Source of the DNA: Saussurea involucrata
Taxonomy: Eukaryota > Streptophyta > Magnoliopsida > Asterales > Asteraceae
Direction of reading: 5' to 3'
Assembly: GCA_033807775.1 (NCBI GenBank)
Contig: CM066315.1
Span: 6,700,501-6,764,500, forward strand
Length of the DNA stretch: 64,000 bases
A program made the translations under genes and the position numbers. Positions within the stretch are counted from its first letter, which is position 1, and the number at the start of each line of letters is the position of its first letter. Below are positions 33,972 through 44,959 of the stretch, one piece after another. Below the pieces are notes generated by a model. The model made no database searches. It was not told the origin of the DNA and saw nothing but the letters and a program-made list of their open reading frames with translations.

Positions 33972-35762
33972 GATATCGATGTAACTAGAGGTACATAAGG
34001 ATCGGGGTTAACTGCTCTTGAGAAAACTGGTCATTTTCAGGGGAAATAAAAGACCGCGGCGGGTCTTAACAGGTTGTCTATAGCTTATAATTTATTGTGG
34101 TGTGAGATTATACACTCACTTTGCTAACGACTTGCAATTGTGTTAGGGTTAAATTTATATTGAATAGAAGTTCGAGGGTTGATGTTGTAAATATCTTAAA
34201 TGGGCTTAGTCTAGCTTAATGGGCCATGGACCTTAGGCTTTTCCGCTTTAAGCCTTGGTATAAATTGTTTAGTTAGCCTAATTGTTTAGGTTAATCATCC
34301 ATATCCATTACACACGCATTGTAAACACTCTGAATGGTTTATCATATATTGAATGAATGAGATGGATGACATATTGAAATCAACTGTGTTTATTGTTTAT
34401 TGATTATTGATTTCTTCATTATTGCACTAATCTGGGATCCACAAATTGGATTTGGTTATGTAGGGCTGGACTTGGTACGGTGCCAAGTTTTTTCCCAACC
34501 AATTGATAATTGTTATGCGAAATCTTATACCATATATCAATCAACTGTAATTGCTCGGTTGGTACGTGTTTCATACCAACTTCACGTTACATATATGAAA
34601 GTTTTGTCATTTTTATTTAAATCTTGAGTGACGAGCTTCTAGGTAGCACATATACAATGTTTAAGGGTTTTTAATTTCAAGGAATAAAATTTGCAAATAT
34701 TCCAATGTTCAGATAAAATAGTTCGATTTGAAATGCTCAATATTTGATATATAAAAAAAATACAAAAACTAATAAATAATTAAAATATCAAATGAGTCAG
34801 GATCATGGTATTACTGTGGTACGCGACTTCTAATACCATGTAACTTTTAAATTTGCTTATTTTGAATGATACTAAATTGGCAGAAGTTTTATTGGATGGT
34901 ATTACTGTGGTACATGACTTCTAATACATGTAACTATTAAATTTGCTTATTTTGAATGATACTAAATTGGCAGAAGTTTCATTGGTAAGAATGTTGGTTG
35001 GTTTGGCTGGCTATAAAATTGCCACCCCTATCAATTGCTAAAACTCTCCCATTTCTTGTTTTCTCTTTTTGTTGGCAGATTCTTGGAGGCTGTTAATGAT
35101 TTAAGTTTAATAATTCTTAAAACTCAGAGTCGATATTAAACAAAAAATAAAGATTCATTAACATAACAAGTTGAGCCCGTTACAACAATGTTCGATTCAG
35201 CTTGAAATCTCCATTACACTTTTTCAAGCCTAACATGTTAAAATGTTCATAAATCATAAAATCAATATATAAAAACTATCAAACTCGAAAAATTATCAAA
35301 CTCGAGCCAATAACAAGTTAATCATTCTCGAGTTCGAGCCCATAAACAAGCTTATAAAGCTTGAATTTCGGATATAACGTATAACTTCTTCCTCTCAAAC
35401 CGAGACCATGGAACAAGAGCGAGAGAGGACCATCAAGAGTGCCAATTTCTCTTCTACGTGGTGATGGAGACGACGTCCGATCCTGACGATGATGTCATTG
35501 GTGGTGGTGGTGGCGACGACGAGGCCCCCCAAGGAGGCAAGGATGACGATAGTGGTTGGAGGCCTGAACAATACTCCTCTGGACCGGACCATCTGTAGAA
35601 AAGCCACACTTGCTTAAACCTGACCTGATACAAATCGAAAATAGTTACAACTTAAATAATGGTTTTGATAAACCAAATAAACCCAATATATCCACAGAAG
35701 TACACTAGAAACTTGATACCAAACAAGTCTTCTGATTCACTTTCTATATGGTCACAAAAAAG
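33972..35762. other. Intergenic DNA; 91-bp tandem duplication and a hAT-like remnant
   Basis: GGTATTACTGTGGTAC recurs at 34807 and 34898, heading two copies of a 91-bp unit (34807-34988). About 35110-35385 is rich in TCGAGTTCGAGC and CAAACTCGA motifs typical of decayed hAT-type MITEs. The frame on the minus strand at 35395-35607 is GGTGGT/GACGAC low-complexity sequence and is not convincing. Confidence 0.45.
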
Positions 35763-35771
35763 TTGAGTTCA

Positions 35772-35982
35772 ACCACAAGGCTTGTAGCGTACTGGTTAAG
35801 GCTTGTGGGGGATGTGGCTAGTAACCCATCCACCCCAAGTTCGAATACAAGGCGCTTCCAACTTGTGGCCACTGGGGATAAACTCAGGGATGCACGCTTT
35901 AGCAGCTGGGGCAATTGCCTCACCTTGCCGGGATTAGTCGGGGCAATGTCCTCGGATACCCTTCCCAAAAAAAAATATATAT
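35772..35982 (+). repeat. tRNA-derived SINE with TSD
   Basis: An A-box-like TAGCGTACTGGTTAAGG (about 35787) and a B-box-like AGTTCGAATAC (about 35849) lie about 60 bp apart, followed by TTGTGGCCACTGGG, CCGGGATTAGTCGGGG and A9. TTGAGTTCA flanks it (35763-35771 and 35983-35991). Confidence 0.8.
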
Positions 35983-35991
35983 TTGAGTTCA

Positions 35992-37421
35992 CAAGAAATG
36001 CGAGAAAAATTAGATGTGATTTCGAGACTGCAATTCCTGATTCAACTTAAACAAAACAACAGTTAGGGGTTGTTTGGTTGGTTAATTTGTTTGTGCAGAT
36101 TGGGAAGGTTTTTGTTTGGAAGGGTTTTTTGTTTTGTCGATGAGGGGCAGGTTCGGAAAAAACTTGGCTTTATGCATAAAGCTCCCTCCTAAAAGCTTAC
36201 AGAATAATCTATATCATTTAGCCACTACCAAACAGTTATGTATTGTTGATGGTGATGATGGTTTCCTATGTAAATGGATGTTAATTGAATGAATATGTTG
36301 ACATCCAAATTCGAATTCAAGAATTCGAAATCAATGAACACAAGCCAAGTTCAACCAAGACATTATATATCTAGGAAAAAAGAACTCAGCATTTCACACA
36401 ATCCCAGGAATATATTTTACCATGAAATAACAAAATTCAACAAATATGTTATATCATATATTACAAAATACATATTATATTATTGCATATGCATACATAT
36501 TGAAGTTTGTTTTAGTTCCTAGTGTAACGATGAATTCCTTTTTTTTCTCAATTAATGTAACAAATTTTCAATTCTTCCTATTCCTTACCTATTCTACAAA
36601 CGGGTTTTTAGCTTACACGACATCAGTGATTTTGATGCGGCGTTTTTTCCATGTAATAAAAGTTTATAATACAACTTGACAATTTGGCATCTACATTGTC
36701 ATAGTTATAAGATCCACCGTTTTAATGGTAAAAAATGGGTACGAAATAGGAATAATGGCCTAAATATTACCAACATGAACATATGCGCACACACACACAC
36801 GCACACACATAATGAATGTGTGTAGACATGCATGTGTCTATATGAAATACATCAGCTCAACATATTGAGATTAAACTACAAAACCAGATACTCATATTCA
36901 AATTCGGAATAACAATGATCGAATATAGCTATATTCATATCCAAATAATATCAGTCAAAAATGAATTTGAATTGATTTTATTGAATCCAAATCATTTACT
37001 ATCATCAAATTAAGAATTGTTTCAGTTACTATTTGCAGACCTCCTTATTCCATCTCTGCTAGGTTTTCTTTGTATAAAAGGAGTGTGTTTTTCATTGATG
37101 AATGTACTTTGAAATTCCCAATATATAATGAGTGATGAATCCTAGTAATGACTGGTGGTAATTACTGAAATATTATGTCTTTTTAGTTACCTCCAACTAG
37201 TATTGTGCATTTATCCTAATAGGCTGGTCCTAGAAATGGCAAGCAATAAAAAACCAGTTCTGGGAACAACTTCAAAGCACCTTCTTTTGAGACTGAGATT
37301 AAAGACCAGGCTTAAAGCAAAAAGAAAATATTTCAAGGATTAATATATGTTTTAATCAATGTGGCACCTTTTCATTCCTAACTAATGCTTACAAGACAAG
37401 GAACAAATGTTGAAATCCCCC
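35992..37421. other. Intergenic DNA, little recognised
   Basis: About 36064-36233 has GGGGTTGTTTGG and CCAAACAGTT ends, possibly a small PIF-type MITE. A (CA)n tract lies at 36785-36810. No gene model is supported. Confidence 0.4.
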
Positions 37422-37423
37422 TA

Positions 37424-38101
37424 ACGCTGTGTTCTCGAGTTTTGGAAGGAAAGAAAAGAAAAGAAAGGGAAGGGAAGGAAATAAATATTCATATTTGTGT
37501 TCTTGAGATTGACGGAAGAGAAAGAAAAGGGAAGGAAAGAAAATAAATTTCCATGCTCTCGAGTAGGAGAGAAAGGAAAGGAAAGATGTCACTTTTACCA
37601 ATATACCTTACCGCCCTGCCTCTCCCGACCCCTACTCTAATCAAAAGACTAAAGGCCCCTACTGAAGATTCAAAGGGAGAGCACTGAAATGAGAAAGGCT
37701 TGTAGACTCGTGACGCTGAACGAGACATTCGAAACCTAAAGCGCACACTAGAAAGTGCTTCGAAAGGTGAGCAGGTGCACGGAGCCGGAGCCGGAGCCCG
37801 GCATGTTCGCCCGCTGGGCCGAGTGTTCGGTTATGTTTATTTATTTCATAGTGAAATGTAATTAATGGGTACATATGTACTTTTATAAATATTTTTAATT
37901 CTTTTTAAATTCCTTTCTTTCCTTTCCTCTCCTTTCCTCTCACTTGGGAGGAAAGTTTTGGGAGGAAAATCAGCAATAATTTCCTTCCCTTTCCTTTCCT
38001 TTCCCTCCTTAAAAAACTCGAGAACACAACCTTTTTTCTTTCCCTTCTACTTTCCTTCCCTTTCCCTTCCTTTCCTTCGTAAAAAAAACTCGAGAACACA
38101 G
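37424..38101. mobile_element. Purine/pyrimidine-rich MITE with CGCTGTGTTCTCGAG ends
   Basis: CGCTGTGTTCTCGAGTTTT and AAAACTCGAGAACACAGCG are exact inverted ends, with TAA on both sides. The left arm is GGAAGG/GAAAGGAAAG-rich and the right arm its complement. Additional inner copies of the CTCGAG motif (about 37498-37562 and 38015-38030) suggest a nested relative. The frames here are low complexity. Confidence 0.8.
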
Positions 38102-38277
38102 CGTAAGGTAGTGTTTAGTACGTAGACAGGATTAGATAGGACAAGAGTACAAGACTGGACAGGGTGGTGGTGACCGGTGGTTGTCGTGGAGCTGTTGGTT
38201 GTGGAGGACATGGAGATGGTGGACAGTGGTAGCGGCTGACAGTGGCGGAGGCGGTGGTCGTCAGCTCTGATACCAAA

Positions 38278-38521
38278 TGTTATGCACCGGCCCAAGCCTA
38301 GGCCCAAGCCCAGTAGTATATTCTAGAATAATTGGTTAGTATAAAATAGGGGTGTGGGGGGAGAGTATAGGCATGCAGAATATTGTTAGGTTTGTCTTCT
38401 GGGAGAGTCTAGCCTCTCGAATAGCTAGTTTCCTATCATTTCCTTGTTAATTCAAGCATTCTACTACAGTTTGTTCCATTTGTTTTCATCTTAAGTGATC
38501 AATCAAAGCTGGTTCATAACA
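38278..38521 (+). repeat. 5' LTR of the non-autonomous element
   Basis: 244 bp, identical to 40492-40735. Contains TATAAAATAG-like promoter sequence at about 38340 and a stem-loop CTAGC/GCTAG with loop CTCTCGAATA at 38409-38428. Confidence 0.95.
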
Positions 38522-38547
38522 AATTGGTATCAGAGCGGTCCGAATCC

Positions 38548-40461
38548 ATGGCTACAAATATGAGTTTTCGGGGGGTCGACTCTACGGTGAAGAAGGTGAT
38601 TCCACTAAAATCCATAGTTTCTGATTTTCAACAACAAATCCAAAATCAGATGGAAATATTCGGTCAGTTCCTCAATCAGAAACTGAACGAGATGGCAATT
38701 GAGAATGCCAAAACTCACGCCGTCATTCGAGAGGTACTAATTCTCTGTAAAGAGGGATGTAGCTCTGTATCCAAACCAGTCCTCTACACCAAACCAGACG
38801 GTTCCCCACAGTTGCAGATCGAATCTGGAGGTACCACCGAGACCAAACCAGGGATTAGAAACAAAGGGGAGACTGTCCTTGACCAATATTCCGATTTCAA
38901 GAGTAACAATATTAGGGTCACGACGTCACTCGATAACGGAAGAGGAGAAGAAAAAGAAAATAGCGAGAAGGTGCAACCAATTGAGAAGAAGAGAGAACTC
39001 GTAGTCGGAGAAGGATCGTCAAGTTACATATTCGAGTTGGGAGGATATGAATCGACAAAGCAACGACACTCTGATAGTCCAGAATCCGGAGAATTAGGTT
39101 GGCGTCCAGATCCGGGCTCAGATCCGCCTGATAGAAACTTTTCTATACCTCTGGTTGATCCTTCGTCAGATTCATCCACATCCCTGAGTTCGATTGACAA
39201 AAATAAGGAGAAGAATGAAAAACAGGAAGAGTCGGACGATCATTGTGAAAATGATTCAAGTCTGAACGAATATGGAATACACTCTGATTTGATTCATCCA
39301 GTTTATCAATTGCCGCCAGTTTCTCCTATCGGATTTCTGCAACCACATGATTCTACAAGTACGACTACCGTGTTTATTGAGCCTCCGCCTCTACTGTTTT
39401 CTCCACCATGGAACTCGACAGAGGCCGTAGAGTGGGAATTGAGCGTCGGAAATCGATCGCAGGAAGAAAGATCAGAGACGTCAGCGAGGCCCATATCAAT
39501 ACATACATTATGGCCCAAGCCCAATCGAGTAATTTCAACTTGGGTCAGACTTATGCCAATTAACATCTCTTTGGACTTTGTGGCGTTCAAGATATGCAGG
39601 GGAATTTGGTTGGGCGGCGATCATCGGAAACCACTGCCACCACCGCTCCCACCACCACCACCATGGCCGACGTTGCTGCCACTACTACCATGGTCGGCGC
39701 TGCTATCACCACCGTTGCCACCGCCACGAATACCATGTGTGCTGACTCGATGGAGCCCTAATTTTCGTGATACATTATGCAACCGCTGTTTGGAAAAGGT
39801 TAGTAGGTTCTCTACGTTTGATACATATCTTCACGTTAAAGAAACTGAGAAGAAAAGTCAAAATGGGGAAGCAGATAATCAAAGGGGGGACGGTTTTTTG
39901 AAAGAGAAAAGTCAGGAAGCGGAGTATGTTAAGGAGAAAAATCAGAAAATTGAGGTTCTCTTAAACTGCATAGCGGGTGTTTTGGGTACAAAAATTATAA
40001 AATTAGAGGAGATATCCAGCGGCGGGTTGGGAGTTGTTCATTTAGGAAATTTATTAAGAGCCATAATGGATATTCTGGAAATAAAAACATATAGTGGATA
40101 TCGTCAACAACACCAAAGTGGGCATAGTGCTGGACCCATCTCAACATTATGCACCGGATATTCTACTCTCATTCAAAGTTCCAACTCCTATGCTACTCAG
40201 TTTACCCAATTTGCTGCTGTTTTGAAAGAAAGGAGGAAAAACAAGGTTTGGTGTAAGAGTTCGTTAGTCCACTCAACACACGAAACAAAAGGGTTCTCTG
40301 TGTTTCAAATTGCAGAACTTGACCGTTGGTCTTCGACTATGATTTTGAAAACTGGAGGTGAAAGGATGTTGAATTGCAAGGGTTTGATTTTAATGCCAGT
40401 TGGTTGGAGAGCTGTGGACACTGGGCAGCAGCGGTTCCTCTATTTCTTCTACCCACCTTGA
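38548..40461 (+). CDS. 637-aa ORF of the non-autonomous LTR element, function unknown
   Basis: The ORF begins at the first ATG, 11 bases after the primer-binding site (MATNMSFRGVDSTVKKVIPL), and stays open almost to the purine tract. Residues about 25-70 are an amphipathic/coiled-coil stretch (QQQIQNQMEIFGQFLNQKLN) reminiscent of the start of gypsy Gag proteins. The middle is acidic and Ser-rich, then Pro-rich (PPPLPPPPPWPTLLPLLPW); the rest has short Lys/Glu-rich and hydrophobic patches. There is no CCHC knuckle, protease, RT, RNase H, integrase or chromodomain. It may be a Gag-like remnant fused to filler, or an ORF open by recent origin. It has no in-frame stop in 1.9 kb despite mixed composition. 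I do not recognise a family. Confidence 0.6.
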   Translation: MATNMSFRGVDSTVKKVIPLKSIVSDFQQQIQNQMEIFGQFLNQKLNEMAIENAKTHAVIREVLILCKEGCSSVSKPVLYTKPDGSPQLQIESGGTTETKPGIRNKGETVLDQYSDFKSNNIRVTTSLDNGRGEEKENSEKVQPIEKKRELVVGEGSSSYIFELGGYESTKQRHSDSPESGELGWRPDPGSDPPDRNFSIPLVDPSSDSSTSLSSIDKNKEKNEKQEESDDHCENDSSLNEYGIHSDLIHPVYQLPPVSPIGFLQPHDSTSTTTVFIEPPPLLFSPPWNSTEAVEWELSVGNRSQEERSETSARPISIHTLWPKPNRVISTWVRLMPINISLDFVAFKICRGIWLGGDHRKPLPPPLPPPPPWPTLLPLLPWSALLSPPLPPPRIPCVLTRWSPNFRDTLCNRCLEKVSRFSTFDTYLHVKETEKKSQNGEADNQRGDGFLKEKSQEAEYVKEKNQKIEVLLNCIAGVLGTKIIKLEEISSGGLGVVHLGNLLRAIMDILEIKTYSGYRQQHQSGHSAGPISTLCTGYSTLIQSSNSYATQFTQFAAVLKERRKNKVWCKSSLVHSTHETKGFSVFQIAELDRWSSTMILKTGGERMLNCKGLILMPVGWRAVDTGQQRFLYFFYPP

Positions 40462-40491
40462 GGACAAGGTGGTTCTTTGGGGGCGCGGTAA

Positions 40492-40735
40492 TGTTATGCA
40501 CCGGCCCAAGCCTAGGCCCAAGCCCAGTAGTATATTCTAGAATAATTGGTTAGTATAAAATAGGGGTGTGGGGGGAGAGTATAGGCATGCAGAATATTGT
40601 TAGGTTTGTCTTCTGGGAGAGTCTAGCCTCTCGAATAGCTAGTTTCCTATCATTTCCTTGTTAATTCAAGCATTCTACTACAGTTTGTTCCATTTGTTTT
40701 CATCTTAAGTGATCAATCAAAGCTGGTTCATAACA
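40492..40735 (+). repeat. 3' LTR of the non-autonomous element
   Basis: Identical to 38278-38521. Preceded by TTTGGGGGCGCGGTAA, a purine-rich tract for plus-strand priming. Confidence 0.95.
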
Positions 40736-41397
40736 TCGTGCAAGAGGTAAGAGGTGGTAGTGGTGGCCAATGGAGATTATGGAGGTGGTCTGTGGTGGCC
40801 GCATCGATGGGCGGTGGTAACCATCAAATCAAATATTATATTAGGGTTATACAAATGATGGTAGAACAAAAGAAAGCCTTTTTTGTCCCATCCTGTCCCT
40901 GTATCTGGTCCTATTACATGTCGCATCAAACGTGGACCAGTGAGTGTGTCCTTACATGAGACCAAAGATGCGTATGTACTAAACATATATTTCAGCAGTA
41001 GTTAATGAGAATAGTCAGAGATTGCAACAAGATCTATCTTTCTAACTTAAATTAAACAATCTATAATTAATTTAGTTGGTTTATGATCATGAACTAATGA
41101 ATCTCTAATGTGTTCTTTTAATCTTGAACTGAACGAAGACCGCACATAATTTGCAGACTGTGAGTGGATACAAGAAGTTAAATCTTGATTACCTTGCTCA
41201 GCCTGAAGTTCATTGGAAAGATGATGGTAGCAACAAGGCTAACTTCAGAGTGGCATGTATTCAGACGGTTCTCTACTCATGCCAAAGTTTAAATCGTGTA
41301 TTTCAACCTGAAAAATTCACATGTGAATAGTTGAGTAGACAAATTTTAAGATAGAATTGGCATATGAAAATTTCATATGTGAATAGTGATGATAAGA

Positions 41398-42963
41398 TTA
41401 CAAACCTTTTCCTGTACTTATGCCCGATGCATCTTTAGAATGAATGGCACTAATAAGAGTCTCTGAAATATCTCTATCGAGAGTAAAACCCTTATCCATC
41501 ATCTGGTCCCACACCATACAAGCCAATGAGAGCTTCTTTTCCTGTATGAGTCCTCCGATGATCAGTTTGAAGGTGACTTCATCCGGATACAAACCTTCAA
41601 CTTTCATCTGCTCAAAAAGATGCATGGCTTCACTTACCCTTGAACCCTTGCAAAACCCACTAATGAGAGCATTGTAAGAAACAACATCGGTGGTGATTCC
41701 ATGCTCCACCATATCACAAAAGATGGTGTGAGCCATCGAAATCCTCCCTGTTTTGCACATATGATCAACAATGGTCGTATACAATACACGATCAGGTAAC
41801 AAACCCATATCTGTCATTTTGTCTAGAAGCTTCTTTGCCACATTGGAATTACCTTCTCTAAGAAAAGCTTTTATAAGAATGGTAAATGTAACGATATCCG
41901 GAAGAATTCCTTGACGGCCCATCTCCTCATATAACTCGTACGCCCTCCTAGTGCGAGAACCTTTGCAGAGTGCTCTAATGATTGTGTTATAAGATACAAC
42001 ATCAACCAAACCTTTGACTTCCATCTTTCTCACCATCACCATGTACGCCTCTTCGATACGATTTGCTTTGCAAAAACCTTTGATGATTTGGTTATAACTG
42101 TAACTATCAAGCTTCATCCCACTCCGTTCCATCATCTGAACCAGCTTTTCAGCCTCCTCCAACATCAACTCGTCACAACAATGATTCAGTAACACATTGT
42201 AAGTAACCAAATCAGGCGCACACCCGTTCTTTCTCATAAAGCTCATTATAGCTTGTGCTTTATCGAGGCGACCAGCTTTACAAAAGCCATGAATAAGAAC
42301 ATTATACACCGAAGTGCTAAAGTCGAGTTTCATAACACCTACAGTCAATTCATAAGCCAAATCAACTTTTCCAACACCACATAAACCCAAAACAAGTGCC
42401 CTACAAGCATTAGCATCGGGTCTTAACCCTTTCTGGATCATTGTCTGCCACATTTGAACAGCCGCATCAAACCGTTCAGCCCTCATTAAACCGCTAATAA
42501 CCGTAGTGTAACTCACAACATCAGGCTCTCTCCCCTTTTCAGCCATGTCTGCCAACACTCTTAAAGCCATATCCACCAAACTCTCCGAACATAGACCATT
42601 CAAATACATATTATACGCCCACATATCAGGCACAACTCCTATATTATTCATATCTTTCAAAAGTTTATCAACCAAGCTCAAGTCTTTAACTTTACATAAA
42701 CCACATATAAACCTTGAGTATGTAAACGAGTTTAAAGAATACCCTTTTGGAATCATGGCATCGTAATACAATTCCACCAATTCAAAACGAGAATGGCATA
42801 CCAAAACCCCAATAATACGGTTGTAGTCAATGCTGAATACTCTACAGTCCGATTGAGTCATTTCGTCGAACACTTGGAGGGCTTTGTCAATGAGACCAGT
42901 TTTAACGTAGCTTGAAATGAGCGAACGGTATATGAGCCGATGTCTACCAAGAGCTCTATACAT
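41398..42963 (-). CDS. P-class pentatricopeptide repeat protein (521 aa), At1g13040-like
   Basis: A single exon encodes about 13 tandem 35-residue PPR motifs and no E/DYW domain, so it is a P-class RNA-binding protein of an organelle. The repeats read through DVVSYTTVISGLMRAERFDA, SVYNVLIHGFCKAGRLDKAQ, DLVTYNVLLNHCC, DVVSYNTIIRALCKGSRTRR, DIVTFTILIKAFLREGNSNV, DRVLYTTIVDHMCKTGRISM and DVVSYNALISGFCKGSRVSE. The order and the end motif VWDQMMDKGFTLDRD match what I remember of Arabidopsis At1g13040, annotated mitochondrial. The start MYRALGRHRLIYRS corresponds to that protein's start; an upstream TTG is not used. A donor-like CCGACCAG/GTATCTCG at about 43165 suggests a 5'-leader intron. It lies 2 kb beyond the 3' end of coilin on the same strand. 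Confidence 0.92.
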   Translation of the reverse strand: MYRALGRHRLIYRSLISSYVKTGLIDKALQVFDEMTQSDCRVFSIDYNRIIGVLVCHSRFELVELYYDAMIPKGYSLNSFTYSRFICGLCKVKDLSLVDKLLKDMNNIGVVPDMWAYNMYLNGLCSESLVDMALRVLADMAEKGREPDVVSYTTVISGLMRAERFDAAVQMWQTMIQKGLRPDANACRALVLGLCGVGKVDLAYELTVGVMKLDFSTSVYNVLIHGFCKAGRLDKAQAIMSFMRKNGCAPDLVTYNVLLNHCCDELMLEEAEKLVQMMERSGMKLDSYSYNQIIKGFCKANRIEEAYMVMVRKMEVKGLVDVVSYNTIIRALCKGSRTRRAYELYEEMGRQGILPDIVTFTILIKAFLREGNSNVAKKLLDKMTDMGLLPDRVLYTTIVDHMCKTGRISMAHTIFCDMVEHGITTDVVSYNALISGFCKGSRVSEAMHLFEQMKVEGLYPDEVTFKLIIGGLIQEKKLSLACMVWDQMMDKGFTLDRDISETLISAIHSKDASGISTGKGL

Positions 42964-43373
42964 ATCCAACTGGGTATCTCAAGATATACATATCATCAGA
43001 CTGACGGAACTCCGAGCATCAAAACAAACTCGGAGACAAATTATGCTCTAATTGTAAACTGTATGAAACAAATGAATCGGAATGTGATTTATAGCATCGA
43101 TTTGGATCGTCTAGCCACAAATGCACACACGCAATAGAGACCCACGGAAAGAAATGCGAGATACCTGGTCGGCCGGGGAGCAGACGGTGAACAAGAGGGA
43201 GAGAAGAGACATAGATGAACTCCGAGCCCGAGTCCAGATATTCAAATTCATATGGGTTAAAGATATATGGGCTTTACTTTTGGGCCTTTTGTAATACAGT
43301 GCAGTATATTTTTATTTTTATATTTTATTTTATTTTTACTTTTATCAATCTTATAATACGATTTTATCGATTT

Positions 43374-43656
43374 AGGTTTAATAATATGTTTTTAATAAAA
43401 CAATAATTAAGTATTCTGTCACAATTCAATAATTATTCCAATTACATTTTCGAATATTTATATTTAAAATGAAATGTTTATCTTGTAGTTGATTATGTTT
43501 ATTAGTTATTTATGAATTCAAACATATAGCTTTAAACGGATGCATTCATGCATCATTTACTTAGTAATTTGAATTTTAAGTAATATGAATCAATAAACGA
43601 TACTTGATGCATAAAAAGTTGTTTTTAAGAGTTTTCTCAAATGCTTTATAATATAG
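43374..43656 (+). repeat. AT-rich dispersed repeat, copy B
   Basis: Aligns with 1147-1430 along its full length in the same orientation (see that entry). No ORF or terminal inverted repeat. Confidence 0.65.
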
Positions 43657-44959
43657 TATCAAAAATATAATATTCTTGATTAATTTATTTTTGTAGGAAC
43701 ACATAAACCTTAACAATTTGCATACAATCATATATTTTGGTAAAAGATTTATAATCGACGATCGTGATCGGTCCCATAATTTTTTTTGAAATTTCAAGTT
43801 TCATACAGGATAATGTAGGCCGCTACATCTTAACGACAATCGACATAGTATAAATAGCTCTCCCAACATATGCGAGTTCTTGCATTATATGTCCACCTTA
43901 TTATTAGCGATGTTCATCCAAACTGCACAACTCGTTTACACTGTGCCGCAATATGCACTTTAGAATTTTTGTGGTACGGTTTACATTTTTGTTCCATTTC
44001 CTTCTTTTACGTTGTTAATTTTACGAATCTATATGATTTTACATTGCAAGTTGGATAATATATAAATTGAAAGCTAATATGGTCGATTGGTCAAAGATTT
44101 TGAAATGAAAATGATAGATAATAGGGTTTTCAAACTCAAAACATTGGTTGTTCTTGGTCGTTAACGACCAACTTATACATTAATAGTTTGTACGTTTGCA
44201 GCTTGTAATTAAAAGAATTAGAAATTTATGTTTATACATACTCAAAAGTAAAAACAATTTGTAAGAAAAATATGGTAAGAATGTCCAAAAAAATATCACG
44301 TTATCCATAACGAATACTCACAAAAAAAGTGATTCATGGGTTCCTAAAATATGAAAGATTCCTAAATGAACCACCTCTATCTTTTAACTACGACAAATTC
44401 ATGACTATTTTGTCAAAAAAAAATGAGCAATATAACGAATACATATCATACGATTATTCATCCGATTGGAAGAATGAACGATTAGTGCTTAAAACACCTA
44501 TAAAAACCCTCAACTATTACAACCACCGGTGTCTAAAGAATACATAGTTTAATGTTTGTAATTGTTTTAAATCAGCAACTTTGAACAAGAAGATTTAAAT
44601 GCATGCTAACCTTGTGAGGTCCTGAAGTTAACAATCAGACAAACCCTCCAAGTCATATGAGAGGGCTTGCACCGATAACTTTTGTAGAACAAACTCAAGA
44701 TCTTACCAGTTAAGCTACCCAGGTTAATAGAGGGTTTGTGTTGTAATTAAAGAAAGATTAGTTTATCAAGGAACAGAAAGCATATAACACAAAGAGGATC
44801 AAGATTCCAAACTGCAAGAGCATGAGCATAAATAAAACATGCATTTAGGGCAAAACTCAGTTTCAAACCCAAGGGTAAAAAGGTCAATTTCTACAGCAGA
44901 ACTGAAGTTGTACCAAACTTCGAGTATCATGAGTATAGAACAGATTGCGATGACTTACT
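43657..44959. other. Spacer between coilin and the PPR gene; coilin 3' flank
   Basis: No gene is supported. About 44615-44725, on the minus strand, has an A-box-like TAGCTTAACTGGTAAG but no clear B-box, so a decayed SINE is possible. The frame at 44329-44547 has no recognisable similarity. Confidence 0.35.

Larger units (their letters stand above)
38278..40735 (+). mobile_element. Young non-autonomous Ty3/gypsy-related LTR retrotransposon
   Basis: LTRs 38278-38521 and 40492-40735 (244 bp each, TGTTATG...CATAACA) are identical base for base, so insertion is recent. TGGTATCAGAGC at 38525-38536 is a primer-binding site for initiator tRNA-Met. CACCTTGAGGACAAGGTGG and a TTTGGGGGCGCGG purine tract precede the 3' LTR, the same pol-end wording as the Reina-like element at 47322-52271. 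There is one long ORF and no pol domain. The left junction is odd: GCTCTGATACCA (38263-38274) lies just outside the LTR, and the best target duplication, TCGTC/TCGTG, flanks that extra piece. Confidence 0.9.
38105..40960. mobile_element. Degenerate element of the GGACAGG class hosting the LTR retrotransposon
   Basis: Left GTAGACAGGATTAGATAGGACAAG (by parts: TAGACAGGATTAG, ATAGGACAAG) and right CATCCTGTCCCTGTATCTGG are inverted relatives of the arms of the element at 2966-8192. Ends are decayed and no clear TSD is seen. The GGTGGTGG-rich flanks 38160-38265 and 40745-40830 are its interior, split by the LTR element. Confidence 0.4.

Noticed and set aside
35395..35607. 70-residue minus-strand frame
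   Set aside because: Low-complexity GGTGGT/GACGAC repeat with no neighbouring exon.
39306..39590. Minus-strand frame opposite the 637-aa ORF
   Set aside because: No domain, and it lies antisense to the long ORF of the LTR element.
41444..42766. Plus-strand frames across the PPR gene
   Set aside because: Antisense shadows of the PPR coding sequence.
44615..44725. tRNA gene on the minus strand
   Set aside because: There is an A-box-like TAGCTTAACTGG, but no B-box of the GGTTCGAATCC type and no cloverleaf; at most a decayed SINE.
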